DNA of 57,361 nucleotides from an uncultured Clostridia bacterium (GCA_937921505.1 CAKZUB010000087.1:1-57361), one strand, 5' to 3'; shown: positions 16,109 through 25,614, counted from the stretch's first letter. Notes: generated from the sequence alone by a model not told the origin. Made by a program: numbers and translations.

Positions 16109-16158
16109 TAAAAACAGCCTTACCTTTATTTTGATTAAAATAAGGGTAGGCTGTTTTT
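16109..16158 (-). terminator. Long terminator after the chemoreceptor
   Basis: AAAAACAGCCTTACCTTTATTTT and its near complement at 16136-16158 form a stem of about 20 pairs with a 4-base loop and a terminal T-run on both strands. Confidence 0.8.
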
Positions 16159-16184
16159 ATAAACGCTTTATAAATAATTTTTAG

Positions 16185-18272
16185 TTAGATCCTGAATTTT
16201 GATATTGCTGCTTTAAGTTTATCAGCACTCACTTTTGATTTGATAACTTGCTGCATGATATCGCTAGACTTGAGATTAACTTCAACAACTTTACTCGCTA
16301 TATCGGTCGTACCACCAGCCCCATCATTAGCTGCACTTGCGACTCCATCAATAGCTTCTAAAATATTTTCCACAGAGGCTAACAATTCTTCAGACGTTGA
16401 ACTAAACTCAGTTACTAAATTATCTACAAATTTTGCATCTTCATTATATTTATCTGCAACTTCTATCATCGTCTTATAGTCATTATTAACATCTGTACTC
16501 ATAAATGTCAGCAGACCATTTGAGCTTAAAGATAAGTTATCTACAGAAGTTGTCACTCTAGTTATAACTTGTTGAATTTCTATTACAGTGTTCTTGGATT
16601 GTTCAGCAAGTTTTCTGATTTCATCAGCTACAACCGAAAACCCTCTTCCAGCTTCTCCCGCTCTTGCAGCTTCTATAGCAGCATTAAGCGCTAGCAAATT
16701 AGTTTGTTCGGTTATCTGCATAATTGATTCTGATAAAATATTAATCTGCTGGGCTACCTTAGACTCTTCTATTGCTTTTTCTAGCTCTGCTTTAGTATTT
16801 AAGAATATATCATGTGTCTTCTTCCTAGCAATATTTACATTTGTTTTTGTTTGCTCTGCCCTCTTACTAATTTCTCCTGCTGCAACTGCGCCCTCTTGAG
16901 AACGTGTTGCAATAGACCGTACAGCTCTTTCGATTTCCACTGATATTGTTGCCATTTCTTCTGAGGAAGCAGCTGTTTCTTCCATCCCTGCAGCAAGTTC
17001 TTCAGTTGCTGCTGACACACCTTCAAGATTATTATTTAATATCTCCATATTGACCATTGCATTTTTGACTTCATCTCCAATGCTTGTAGATTCATCTCTT
17101 ATACTTTTAGCTAAATATTTTAGCGCATTTTTCATATTATGGATACCGTTTACGATAGTACCAATTTCATCTTTTCTAGACAATAAGCTCGAATCCACAT
17201 CTATTGAAAAATCCCCTTTTGCAATTTGATCTAAATACTCTGACGATTTCTTGATTGGATTTATTATACGCGCTGAGCTTAGTGAAACTATTATAAACGC
17301 TATAATAATAGCTCCTATACCAATCACTACATTGCGGCGCTGTGTATTATTGATAAAAGCCATTGCATCAGTCTTATCCTCAACAGTTACCACTGCCCAG
17401 TTATTAGAATTTCCTGGAAGCACTATACTTTGGTAAGCACTAACCACCTCTACCCCATCACTATTTTTATACGTTACAAAGCCTGCTTCTCCATTTAATG
17501 ATTTATCTGTTATTTCCTTAAGTACAGCTGGCACGGCAACTTCGAGTTGTTCTGTTACTTGATTGCCCTTTTCATCTGTTACTACCTTTCCATCTGCATC
17601 CATTTTCAAAACTGTCTTAGTCATTGTTTTGTAATTATACAACTCAGACACTTGAAGCTTATCATGATGTGCAATTACAACGCCTTCCCCATCTATTACA
17701 AAAGCATGCTTACTGCCTTCACTGTACTTTTCGATAATACTTTGAAGAACATCTAACTTAATATCTGCTCCCATTACACCTACAAATGTCTCATTTTCAT
17801 CATAAATAGGCATACAAATAGTAGTTACAGGTATATTTCCCGTTAATGAAAAGTATGATTTACTTACAAAAGGCTTTTTCTCTTCTTTAGATTTAATAAA
17901 CCACCATCTGCTTGAACGATCTCCAAGTTTACCACTTGATCTCGCTGTTTGCATACCATCAGTCCCTTGGATAAACAGCAAGTCAAAATAAGGATGTCTC
18001 TCAATAACATTTAATAACACTTGCTCTTGTTCAGCTGGTATAAAGTCCTTGATATGATCATTCAATGTTATTTGCTCAGTAATGGCGTAACCTTGTCCAA
18101 TAAACGCCGTTATTTGATCTGCAATCGTACTTGCCAGTATTTCATTGCTCTTTATTAATTCTTTTTCATAATCTCTAGTCATGTAGTAGCTATTAGCTAT
18201 ATTAGATATTAGAAAGGGTACAACGATTAGTGAAAGAGTAAAAACAACTAATTGATTACGTAATGATTTCAT
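16185..18272 (-). CDS. Methyl-accepting chemotaxis protein
   Basis: A 695-residue chemoreceptor. Order: membrane segment (about 10-30), extracellular double-Cache-like sensor (about 35-310, with the WWFIKSKEE and [12 protein letters not shown] signatures of Cache domains), second membrane segment (about 318-338), HAMP domain (about 340-390), and the cytosolic signalling helices. The tip that binds CheA and CheW is at 522-558, beginning [18 protein letters not shown]. The ligand is unknown; dCache sensors often bind amino acids or small organic acids. It signals to the motility machinery, which is not in this window. CheV is encoded at 41387. The ATG follows GGGAGG. Confidence 0.93.
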   Translation of the reverse strand: MKSLRNQLVVFTLSLIVVPFLISNIANSYYMTRDYEKELIKSNEILASTIADQITAFIGQGYAITEQITLNDHIKDFIPAEQEQVLLNVIERHPYFDLLFIQGTDGMQTARSSGKLGDRSSRWWFIKSKEEKKPFVSKSYFSLTGNIPVTTICMPIYDENETFVGVMGADIKLDVLQSIIEKYSEGSKHAFVIDGEGVVIAHHDKLQVSELYNYKTMTKTVLKMDADGKVVTDEKGNQVTEQLEVAVPAVLKEITDKSLNGEAGFVTYKNSDGVEVVSAYQSIVLPGNSNNWAVVTVEDKTDAMAFINNTQRRNVVIGIGAIIIAFIIVSLSSARIINPIKKSSEYLDQIAKGDFSIDVDSSLLSRKDEIGTIVNGIHNMKNALKYLAKSIRDESTSIGDEVKNAMVNMEILNNNLEGVSAATEELAAGMEETAASSEEMATISVEIERAVRSIATRSQEGAVAAGEISKRAEQTKTNVNIARKKTHDIFLNTKAELEKAIEESKVAQQINILSESIMQITEQTNLLALNAAIEAARAGEAGRGFSVVADEIRKLAEQSKNTVIEIQQVITRVTTSVDNLSLSSNGLLTFMSTDVNNDYKTMIEVADKYNEDAKFVDNLVTEFSSTSEELLASVENILEAIDGVASAANDGAGGTTDIASKVVEVNLKSSDIMQQVIKSKVSADKLKAAISKFRI

Positions 18273-18345
18273 AAGTACCTCCCTTTGAGTAATAAGATCA
18301 TAAATGATTATGTAATAGTATTAAAAGTCCAAATACTTTGACTCC

Positions 18346-18394
18346 AAACAGATAATGCGACATATTTTGTCGAAACGTATCGTATTATCTGTTT
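18346..18394. repeat. 15-base inverted repeat containing a Spo0A-box-like core
   Basis: AAACAGATAATGCGA (18346-18360) and TCGTATTATCTGTTT (18380-18394) pair over 15 positions with one G-T. On the plus strand T-rich sequence follows, so it can be a terminator in that direction. The loop holds TGTCGAA (18368-18374), identical to the core of a Spo0A box. It lies about 75 bases upstream of the chemoreceptor ATG. It may be a hairpin, an operator, or both. Confidence 0.5.
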
Positions 18395-18403
18395 TTCTCT
18401 TTT

Positions 18404-18568
18404 TCAGTATAATAATAACACTTTACACTTGCATTTGCTAGCTATTTCCTCATCATTTAAGTATTTATTTACTAGAGAGCTGCCTTTAGCCTTTAAACTA
18501 TATCCTCTTTTTACTATGTTTAGGTAATCTTGCTTGGCATGTCTATAATAGGTACGCAGTTTACTCAT
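18404..18568 (-). CDS. Possible small protein of 54 residues
   Basis: An open frame starting ATG AGT AAA at 18568 and ending TGA at 18404, in the 340-base gap between the DtxR-like regulator and the chemoreceptor. It would be a basic protein (MSKLRTYYRHAKQDYL at the N-terminus, KCKCK near the end). There is no good ribosome site, only AAGATGG. I recognise no family. It could be a real small gene, a remnant, or chance; the rest of the gap holds only the inverted repeat at 18346-18394. Confidence 0.25.
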   Translation of the reverse strand: MSKLRTYYRHAKQDYLNIVKRGYSLKAKGSSLVNKYLNDEEIASKCKCKVLLLY

Positions 18569-18612
18569 ACCATCTTATTGATGTAAATAAACTATCATAC
18601 CTTTTATGCTCT

Positions 18613-19116
18613 TTATTGCTTTATTTTAAAATTACCTTCTAGATCAAATTGATTTTTGAAAGTTTCATAGCGCTTAATGATATCTGGGTTGTCTTTTAGA
18701 AATGTATTAAATATACATATACTTTTCACAGTATTAATACTTATGTCATGTTCCATCATTTCTGTATCTTTAAGAAGCGTTTCTTTTATCCCTAGTTTTT
18801 TTAAGAATTCTTCTACAATTTCATGTCTTTTTAAAAGAAATTGACCAATTTCTCGTCCTTCATCAGTAAGTTGAATAATAGCATACTTTTGATAGTCTAT
18901 AAGTCCAAACTTTTTGAGCTTTTGTACAATTTTAGTAGCTGATGAAGGTCTGACATTTAATTTTAATGCTAATTGATTAATACGAATATAGCCATCTTCT
19001 ATACAAATACGATAAATCATTTCTAAATAATCTTCCATGCTGGAAGTTAATAGTTTTTGTTCAGCATTTAACATTTGATAACCTCTGGCTGTATGAAATT
19101 CTTTTAAGTTTTTCAA
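18613..19116 (-). CDS. DtxR/MntR family metal-dependent regulator
   Basis: A 167-residue metalloregulator. The winged helix begins at SMEDYLEMIYR (about 26-36) with the recognition helix at NVRPSSATKIVQKL. The dimerisation and metal site follow, with KRHEIVEEFLKKLG and MMEHDIS holding likely ligands (the Asp and Glu of EDYLE, His, Glu-His). There is no SH3-like third domain, as in MntR. It is divergent from feoA-feoB, so it probably represses iron uptake when Fe2+ is bound. The start is probably TTG at 19116 after AAGGAG (long spacing); ATG at 19074 is the alternative, but residues before it (EFHTARGYQ) look conserved in clostridial relatives. Confidence 0.88.
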   Translation of the reverse strand: MKNLKEFHTARGYQMLNAEQKLLTSSMEDYLEMIYRICIEDGYIRINQLALKLNVRPSSATKIVQKLKKFGLIDYQKYAIIQLTDEGREIGQFLLKRHEIVEEFLKKLGIKETLLKDTEMMEHDISINTVKSICIFNTFLKDNPDIIKRYETFKNQFDLEGNFKIKQ

Positions 19117-19194
19117 ATTATTTATTCACTCCTTTTTAAAAATATTTTTAATAAAACATGCTACAAATACAATGAGTGATGCATATAGTGATTA

Positions 19195-19227
19195 TTAGTT
19201 ATAGCCAATAAAGTTTCCTATAACTAA
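19195..19227. promoter_or_regulatory. Inverted repeat between dtxR-like gene and feoA (candidate operator)
   Basis: TTAGTTATAG (19195-19204) and CTATAACTAA (19218-19227) are perfect 10-base inverted arms with a 13-base spacer. The site ends 44 bases before the feoA ATG. The half-site TTAG resembles the edge of DtxR/IdeR boxes but is not the full 19-base consensus. Its place between regulator and target suggests an operator; a leader hairpin is the alternative. Confidence 0.5.
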
Positions 19228-19271
19228 CTTATGATAGATAAGTGTGAAAAATTATAAAAGGAGATCATTTT

Positions 19272-19514
19272 ATGAATGAAAACTTGATGCCACTTCATGA
19301 ACTTCCTATTGGTTGTATGGCAAAAGTTAAAAAACTAACTTCACGAGGATGTTCTCGCAGAAGAATGTTAGATCTTGGACTCATTTTAGATACAACAGTA
19401 GAGTCGCTACGAAAAAGTCCATCGGGAGATCCCATTGCTTATGCAATTAGAGGGGCTGTTATTGCTTTACGTTTAGAAGAAGCATGTAAAATCTTTGTTG
19501 AAGCAATTGGATAA
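19272..19514 (+). CDS. feoA: Ferrous iron transport protein A
   Basis: An 80-residue cytosolic SH3-like protein needed for FeoB function, though how it acts is debated. The family pattern is clear: PIGCMAKVKKL, the RRRMLDLGL segment, and the closing beta-strand IALRLEEACKIFVE. The ATG follows AAAAGGAG. The stop is 22 bases before feoB, whose ribosome site fills the gap. Likely controlled by the divergent DtxR-like protein. Confidence 0.93.
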   Translation: MNENLMPLHELPIGCMAKVKKLTSRGCSRRRMLDLGLILDTTVESLRKSPSGDPIAYAIRGAVIALRLEEACKIFVEAIG

Positions 19515-19536
19515 CTTAATAAAGGAGGATTTATAA

Positions 19537-21684
19537 ATGGGTTTAACAAGCCAATCTACAGGTACAGGTGCATTAAAAGAGATGTTTGAAGTGCAGCTAG
19601 AATCACCCGATGATCTTGTTATTGCATTAGCAGGCAATCCTAATACAGGTAAAAGTACAGTCTTTAACAGCCTTACAGGTCTTAATCAGCACACAGGAAA
19701 CTGGCCTGGCAAAACAGTTGCCAATGCGCAAGGAAAATATACATATCAAGATGAAAGACATATATTAGTAGATCTGCCAGGGACCTATTCTTTACTTGCA
19801 AGTTCTGTTGAAGAGCAAGTTGCTAGAGACTTTATTCTTTTTGGGAATCCTCATGCAACAGTAGTCGTCGTTGATGCAACTTGTCTAGAAAGAAATCTTA
19901 ATCTTGTGCTTCAAATACTCGAAATTACTGATAGGGCCGTAGTATGTATTAACCTTATGGATGAAGCTAGAAGAAAAAAAATTAATATTGACATAAAAAA
20001 ACTCTCTGAACTTTTAGGTGTCCCAGTAGTAGGAACAACTGCAAGAAATGGGCATGGGTTAGATGAATTAAAGGATACCGTTCGAAAAGTTATACGTGGG
20101 GAAATTAAAACTACTCCTATTAAAGTTAAGTATGGTGATCTTCTTAAAGAAGCTATCCAAGAAATAGAACCTCATGTGCATGAACTTATCCATGATAAAA
20201 TGAATAGCGAATGGACATCTCTTCGTTTAATTGATGGTGATGACATGCTATTAGAGTCTATCAATAACTATCTGCATTTTGATTTATCTGGAGACGCAGT
20301 CCTTCAAGAAAAATTAGATACTGTTCATATGCAATTAAAAAAAGAAAATACAGATGTAAATGATTTAAGAGATCATATTGTTTCTAATATTGTTAAAACA
20401 GCAGAAAACATTAGTCATGAAGTTGTTGTTTTTGAAAATAAAACGTATAATCAATTGGATCGTAAAATAGATAATGTGCTCACTTCTAGAATCTTTGGTA
20501 TTCCAATTATGCTATCTCTTTTAGGAATTATTTTTTGGCTTACGATTGAAGGGGCTAATGTACCATCTGCTTTACTCGCGGATGGATTGTTTTGGATTGA
20601 AGATCAACTCACATCTCTGTTTATGTGGCTTAACACACCTGATTGGGTACACGGTATTCTAGTATTAGGTATATACCGTACACTTGCATGGGTTGTTTCT
20701 GTCATGTTACCTCCAATGGCTATTTTCTTTCCTTTATTTACTTTACTAGAAGATCTAGGCTATCTACCACGCGTTGCCTTTAATTTAGATCACTTTTTCA
20801 AAAAAGCATGTGCTCACGGCAAGCAAGCTTTGACGATGTGTATGGGATTTGGCTGTAATGCAGCCGGTATAATCTCATGCCGTATTATTGACTCACCTCG
20901 TGAACGGCTTATCGCTATTATTACAAATAACTTTGTCCCATGTAATGGCAGATTTCCAACTTTAATTGCTCTTTCCACTATTTTTATTGCTGGAACTACA
21001 GGCGCTTTTAGTTCTTTAGTAGCTGCTTTATCTGTACTCGGAGCTATTGTATTAGGTGTTGTTATCACACTTTTTATATCAAAATTATTATCTAAAACTA
21101 TCCTAAAGGGACTACCTTCCTCATTCACTTTGGAACTTCCTCCTTATAGAAAGCCTCAGATAGGAAGAATTATTGTTCACTCTATTTTTGATCGCACTTT
21201 ATTTGTTCTTGGCCGTGCTATTGTTATCGCTGCTCCTGCTGGTCTTGTCATTTGGTTAATGGCTAATATTATCGTTGGTGATGCAAGTATTCTGACTCAT
21301 TGTGCTCTATTTTTAGACCCATTTAGCAGACTGCTTGGAATGGATGGCTATATTATGATGGCCTTTATATTAGGACTTCCCGCTAATGAGATTGTTATTC
21401 CGATTTTAATTATGGGGTATATGTCTAAAGGATCTATGTTGGAACTTGATAGCTTGGAGCAGATGAGACAACTATTTGTTCAAAATGGCTGGACCTTACT
21501 GACAGCCGTTTGTACAATGCTGTTTGCATTAAACCATTGGCCTTGTGGCACTACACTTTGGACAATTCGCAAAGAAACACAAAGCCTAAAATGGACGTGG
21601 ATCTCCTTCTTAGTGCCAACTCTTACAGGAATTATAGTATGCTTTATTGTTGCACAAGGTGCAAGACTACTTAGTCTCATATAA
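19537..21684 (+). CDS. feoB: Ferrous iron transporter FeoB
   Basis: A 715-residue Fe2+ transporter with an N-terminal G-protein domain. G1 is GNPNTGKS (33-40), G3 DLPG (79-82) and G4 NLMD (139-142). A helical GDI-like domain follows, then about ten membrane segments from about residue 325. The gate motifs are visible: the LEDLGYLPRVAF segment and CMGFGCNAAGI in the first half, and the FILGLPANEIVIPI segment in the second. There is no C-terminal FeoC-like Cys domain. The ATG follows AAGGAGG. Confidence 0.95.
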   Translation: MGLTSQSTGTGALKEMFEVQLESPDDLVIALAGNPNTGKSTVFNSLTGLNQHTGNWPGKTVANAQGKYTYQDERHILVDLPGTYSLLASSVEEQVARDFILFGNPHATVVVVDATCLERNLNLVLQILEITDRAVVCINLMDEARRKKINIDIKKLSELLGVPVVGTTARNGHGLDELKDTVRKVIRGEIKTTPIKVKYGDLLKEAIQEIEPHVHELIHDKMNSEWTSLRLIDGDDMLLESINNYLHFDLSGDAVLQEKLDTVHMQLKKENTDVNDLRDHIVSNIVKTAENISHEVVVFENKTYNQLDRKIDNVLTSRIFGIPIMLSLLGIIFWLTIEGANVPSALLADGLFWIEDQLTSLFMWLNTPDWVHGILVLGIYRTLAWVVSVMLPPMAIFFPLFTLLEDLGYLPRVAFNLDHFFKKACAHGKQALTMCMGFGCNAAGIISCRIIDSPRERLIAIITNNFVPCNGRFPTLIALSTIFIAGTTGAFSSLVAALSVLGAIVLGVVITLFISKLLSKTILKGLPSSFTLELPPYRKPQIGRIIVHSIFDRTLFVLGRAIVIAAPAGLVIWLMANIIVGDASILTHCALFLDPFSRLLGMDGYIMMAFILGLPANEIVIPILIMGYMSKGSMLELDSLEQMRQLFVQNGWTLLTAVCTMLFALNHWPCGTTLWTIRKETQSLKWTWISFLVPTLTGIIVCFIVAQGARLLSLI

Positions 21685-21730
21685 TTTAATAAATATTCCT
21701 TACAAGATCCTCTCCTCACTTAAACATAAT

Positions 21731-21777
21731 AAAAGAGTATATAAAACAAAAAGCTGATTTGTTTATATACTCTTTTA
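21731..21777. terminator. Bidirectional terminator between feoB and the beta-helix gene
   Basis: AAAAGAGTATATAAA (21731-21745) and TTTATATACTCTTTT (21762-21776) are perfect 15-base complements. The hairpin lies between two converging genes and overlaps the end of the minus-strand one. Confidence 0.75.
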
Positions 21778-22740
21778 TTATTCATAGTAATAAATGTTTT
21801 GTCCTTCACATCCACTAAATGTGTTTTCTTCATTGATAACAACATGTAGCTTATAAGCACATACTATGCCTGACTTATAGGCATTACAGTTTAAAAATTG
21901 ATTATGGCGTAATATAATAGGATAAGCTATACGTTTAAAACTTTTAGGTCGAGGTATAAAATCTATCTTTCTTCCAAAGAGCTCAAACATTTTGCTTTCC
22001 TCTTTATGATAATGCCTTCCCTTAGCTATCTGTCCTTTACTTTTCCCGACCCACGGGATCACGGCTGCAAATCTATAAATAGCCGCTCCTTTATAAGCAC
22101 TACAATTTTCAAAACAACTTTCTAAAACTTCTAGATTACTATTTGTATAAATGGCTCCCCCACTGCTTTTTTCCGATCTGCACGCTGTGAAGCGACTTAC
22201 CTTTATACGCGCTGAACACTCCCAAAGCGTGAGACAAGACCTCTTCGCAGTATTTGTAAAAGTACAGTTTTCTATAAAGAGTTCGCCATTTATATGACAC
22301 CATATGCCCGTTGTGTCATTGCCGTCAAAACTGCTTCTTTCTATAGACACTGTGGTGTCCATAATGACAAACATATACCCACACATGCTTTTACTGCTTT
22401 TAAACTTTGAGTCCTTAATCTCTAAGCAGCCTCCCTCTACGTGAACCTGGGCATGTATCTCTACTTCGGCATCACTAAAAATGAGTCTGCCTCCTTTTAG
22501 TACTTTTATAGCCCCTACTATTTTACAAGTTTTTGTAATCATAAGCTCTTCACCATTTTGAAGAACTCGCTCCTCTTGCAAAATACATACTTCATCACTT
22601 GTAAAATACTTTAAAAGTTCTTCTCCTAAAAAAACCTGATCCGCTTCACATTTTTTATCAATTTCTTCTAAGCACTGTTTACTTCTATACTCTAATCTTA
22701 TATAGGCTTGGTTTATAAGGTCATACTCTGGATCTTTCAT
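21778..22740 (-). CDS. Right-handed beta-helix repeat protein
   Basis: A 320-residue protein without a signal peptide. From about residue 85 it shows repeated short strands with Asn-Cys turns (for example SCFENCSAYKGAAIY, QFLNCNAYKSG, ENCTFTNTAKRS), which is the pattern of pectate-lyase-like beta helices with stacked Asn and Cys. No catalytic Asp/Arg set of a pectate lyase is evident. A cytosolic beta-helix with a helical N-terminus could be a scaffold or structural protein. I do not know its function. The ATG follows AAGGGG. Confidence 0.6.
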   Translation of the reverse strand: MKDPEYDLINQAYIRLEYRSKQCLEEIDKKCEADQVFLGEELLKYFTSDEVCILQEERVLQNGEELMITKTCKIVGAIKVLKGGRLIFSDAEVEIHAQVHVEGGCLEIKDSKFKSSKSMCGYMFVIMDTTVSIERSSFDGNDTTGIWCHINGELFIENCTFTNTAKRSCLTLWECSARIKVSRFTACRSEKSSGGAIYTNSNLEVLESCFENCSAYKGAAIYRFAAVIPWVGKSKGQIAKGRHYHKEESKMFELFGRKIDFIPRPKSFKRIAYPIILRHNQFLNCNAYKSGIVCAYKLHVVINEENTFSGCEGQNIYYYE

Positions 22741-22829
22741 TTAAATTCCCCTTATTTAAATTTCCTTATAGGGTATATCGTCACCTCACAGTCTTTTCTA
22801 AACATTTAATCCTAGAACCTCATTACTTA

Positions 22830-23345
22830 TCATTCAAAGTAGTTATCTATCAATTTATCACCAACATAAAGACCTTCAACAATACTCCTTCCATTTTTAA
22901 CCTTTACAACCACTGAGCTCTCGCCACTATTTTCTCTTAGTAAGTCTTCTGCTCTTAGAGCAATCGTCTCATTTACAAAATACTTTGTAAAATATGTTTC
23001 ATAGTAATCATTCCCGTACTTTTGTGCTACAATGTAGTCTTTTTGCTCTGGCTTCTCTTTATAGGTTTTATCTAAATAAGCATAGCCTTCACTATCTTTT
23101 TCAATAGTAATATAACATCTTCCTATATAATCTCCTAATTCATTTGTAATGGTATCTGTATTAACAATATAAGCAAGGTACCTGCCTCTCAAGGGATCTA
23201 TGGGATCATAACCTTCTACTTTAAATTGATAAGTATTACCAGAAAACGAAACAAGTTCATAGGATAAACTAATATATAAAATAACTAAAAATTGAATAAA
23301 GAAAACAACTATTAATATTTGAAAACGCCTATTATTTTTAAACAT
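22830..23345 (-). CDS. GDYXXLXY family membrane-anchored protein
   Basis: A 171-residue protein with one N-terminal membrane helix (about 8-28) and an outer domain. The family signature is present in a changed form: DPLRGRYLAYIV at about 50-61, where the usual GDYxxLxY reads GRYLAYIV. The family is encoded beside DUF2157 and often DUF4401 proteins, and its role is unknown. It overlaps the DUF2157 gene by 8 bases, and its AAGGAG site lies within that gene, so the two are made together. Confidence 0.8.
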   Translation of the reverse strand: MFKNNRRFQILIVVFFIQFLVILYISLSYELVSFSGNTYQFKVEGYDPIDPLRGRYLAYIVNTDTITNELGDYIGRCYITIEKDSEGYAYLDKTYKEKPEQKDYIVAQKYGNDYYETYFTKYFVNETIALRAEDLLRENSGESSVVVKVKNGRSIVEGLYVGDKLIDNYFE

Positions 23346-24639
23346 TTCTTAGCTCCTTTTTACGTTTTTTTATAAGATAAAAGTTAGCTAATAAGAAAAT
23401 TACGCCACACGCAATAAAAACAATTCCTTTTATTAAAAAAGAAAACTCACTGTCAAAAAACCTTGCAATCGTAAGAGCTGCTAAAAGTAATAATCCCATG
23501 TTCATACGCCCGCTGCTGCTATAGCTAATACCCTCTCGTAACGTAATAAGAGAAAGAAGTACAAATATTAGATTTAATAAAATAGTAAATAATACGGCTG
23601 AATCTGCATTTAATAATCCAAGTAGTCTAAAAGTGATAATCATAACTGCCGCTATTAAATAAATGAAGATGCGTTTTGTAAAGTCTCGCTTTGTTTTGAT
23701 AAGTCTTATTGTTATGCCAATCGCTACTCCTAAAAGAAGAACAATAATAGATAGATACTCCCCTCCTACATTTCTTGTATCTATATAAACCCAAAATTCC
23801 TTAAAGGTAAAAACAAACAGTGTGATATAAAGTCCTATATTGCCTACTATTGCAAATGGCCTCATTCCCAAAGAAATATCTTCTTCATAGAGAAGTCCAT
23901 CTATACCTACAAGAAGTATAAAATACACTATATAGAGTTCTCTAAGTAACACCCCATTATCTCTAAGCGATGTAATAAATGCAAAACCTGCTAGTGCTAA
24001 AAAGGCATTAGCCCACCCCGTCTCAGTGTTTAATCTATCTTTTTTGTAACCTCTCACAATATAAGGTACACTTCCCCCTATAATCATGACACCTAGAGCA
24101 ATTTTAACCCAAAGTCCAGTTAAATCAGTCATAAACATGCAAATGCTCCCTAATACCAAATATGCGGCTAATGTTACTGTTGAGTGATATAAATAAATAA
24201 GCGGCAAAGTTAAAAGTGTTATGATAAAAAATAATAGCCACTCTTCTGTGATGACATGGTATATTTGTCCACTCATTACAACTGCTGTTACAATACCTAT
24301 CGTTGTAAAAATGGCTGCTGCCTCTTTAAGCCAGTTTGAAAGATGAGTCTTAAGCGTAATCATCCCTAAGAAACTCCCAATTAAAAATGGCAAAAATGAA
24401 AGCGTTACCTTAGCTCCTCTTGGAAATAAATCCCAATTTTTGGCAAGAATCAGAATAATGCCAAGCCCAATTAAAATACTTCCTAGTATACCAAGTATCG
24501 CACCTAATTTATGAGGGTCATTTTCTTGTTTTTCTCTATAATAGGTATCTATCTGCCTGATTGTATCAACATCTACAAGCCCCGCTTCTTCCCATACCTT
24601 CATTTCACGCTCTAACCATTTGTCATATTTGTTTTTCAC
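23338..24639 (-). CDS. DUF2157 multi-pass membrane protein
   Basis: A 433-residue protein. The first ~40 residues are a soluble helical domain (LEREMKVWEEAGLVD, the DUF2157 mark), followed by about twelve membrane segments. The C-terminus is basic (KKRKKELRNV). The family has no known biochemical activity. The start is GTG at 24639, preceded by GGAGGTGAGACA. It forms a two-gene unit with the GDYXXLXY gene; the usual third partner, DUF4401, is absent as a separate gene. Confidence 0.82.
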   Translation of the reverse strand: MKNKYDKWLEREMKVWEEAGLVDVDTIRQIDTYYREKQENDPHKLGAILGILGSILIGLGIILILAKNWDLFPRGAKVTLSFLPFLIGSFLGMITLKTHLSNWLKEAAAIFTTIGIVTAVVMSGQIYHVITEEWLLFFIITLLTLPLIYLYHSTVTLAAYLVLGSICMFMTDLTGLWVKIALGVMIIGGSVPYIVRGYKKDRLNTETGWANAFLALAGFAFITSLRDNGVLLRELYIVYFILLVGIDGLLYEEDISLGMRPFAIVGNIGLYITLFVFTFKEFWVYIDTRNVGGEYLSIIVLLLGVAIGITIRLIKTKRDFTKRIFIYLIAAVMIITFRLLGLLNADSAVLFTILLNLIFVLLSLITLREGISYSSSGRMNMGLLLLAALTIARFFDSEFSFLIKGIVFIACGVIFLLANFYLIKKRKKELRNV

Positions 24640-24881
24640 TGTCTCACCTCCACTAGTATTTTTGATTCATTATAATAGCTTCCCTATACATTTTTAGTCT
24701 TATCACTATATTTTACCATTTTTAATTTTTTATACCCTATCTTTTCATATAACCTGGTATTATATAGACTCTTAACCCCTACTAAAAGTTCCCTACTTTA
24801 ATGCCTATTCCCATTTACTTTTATACTCTATTTCACTCTATTTTACTCTAAAAACTTTTAATAGAAAAGTCCAAATTTGCT
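24640..24881. other. Gene-free stretch upstream of the DUF2157 gene
   Basis: An AT-rich region between the GTG of the DUF2157 gene and the terminator of the sugar operon. I find no coding frame with a ribosome site and no strong hairpin. A short repeated CTCTATTTCACTCTATTTTACTCTAAA-like triplet lies near 24825-24852. A promoter for the DUF2157 gene must lie here, but I cannot pick one. Confidence 0.5.
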
Positions 24882-24916
24882 AAAAAAAGAAAGGAGGGCT
24901 GATTAGCTCTCCTCCA
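24882..24916 (-). terminator. Terminator of the GH65 sugar operon
   Basis: On the minus strand AGGAGAGC and GCCCTCCT form a stem (one mismatch) around TAATCA, followed by TTCTTTTTTT. It lies about 40 bases after the pgmB stop. Confidence 0.75.
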
Positions 24917-24954
24917 CTTCCTTGGGATTTACCATATTGAATTTAAAAAACTTA

Positions 24955-25596
24955 TCAATCTATCATGTCTATCATTTCTTTAACATGATTAAGTAAAATA
25001 TCAGCACCAGAAAGTATATCTCTCTTTCCGATTCCAACAGCCAGCATACCCGCAGCTTTAATAGCTTCAATACCAGCCTCTGCATCTTCAATCCCTACAC
25101 AATCATCTACTTTAACACCTAATACTTCTGATGCCTTTAGAAATATATCTGGTGCTGGTTTTCCGTTTTTCACTTCATCTGGATCTACTACATAATCAAT
25201 ATATTTTTCTATGCCCATATTCTGAATAAGCATTGGGGCATTTTTAGAAGCACTGCCGATGGCAATTTTAGCTCCCTTGGATTTAATTTTGATAAAGAGT
25301 TCTTCTACACCTTCAAAAAGATTATCTTTAGTGAAGTGTGTAATCATTTCTTGATAAAGTCTATTCTTTTTAGTAGCTAAACTTTCTTTTTCTTGCTCTG
25401 AATAAGCATTTAGCTTATTACCATGCTCTAGAATTGTACTTAGTGATGCCATTCTAGATATGCCTTTTAACTTTTCATTTAATTCTCTGTTAATTTCAAT
25501 ACCAATTTTTAGTGCTGTTTCTTTCCAAGCAAGATAATGTTGCTCACTTGTTTCTGTGAGAACACCATCCATATCAAATATAAATAATTGTTTCAT
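24955..25596 (-). CDS. pgmB: Beta-phosphoglucomutase
   Basis: A 213-residue HAD phosphatase-fold enzyme that turns beta-glucose-1-phosphate into glucose-6-phosphate. Nucleophile Asp8 and acid/base Asp10 are in FDMDGV; Ser115 is in GSASKNA, Lys146 in the GKPAPD loop, and Glu170-Asp171 hold Mg2+. The cap domain lies between about 15 and 90. It is the last gene of the operon, 18 bases after the permease gene, and takes the sugar phosphate released by the GH65 phosphorylase. Confidence 0.93.
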   Translation of the reverse strand: MKQLFIFDMDGVLTETSEQHYLAWKETALKIGIEINRELNEKLKGISRMASLSTILEHGNKLNAYSEQEKESLATKKNRLYQEMITHFTKDNLFEGVEELFIKIKSKGAKIAIGSASKNAPMLIQNMGIEKYIDYVVDPDEVKNGKPAPDIFLKASEVLGVKVDDCVGIEDAEAGIEAIKAAGMLAVGIGKRDILSGADILLNHVKEMIDMID

Positions 25597-25614
25597 CTTA
25601 ATTGTTTCTCCTTA

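Noticed and set aside
16588..16899. Plus-strand frame inside the chemoreceptor gene
   Set aside because: It is a complement of the helical, Ala-rich signalling region with no start signal.
18273..18612. Riboswitch (c-di-GMP type) ahead of the chemoreceptor
   Set aside because: The conserved CGCAAAGC and GGCCTAA-type segments are not present on the minus strand.
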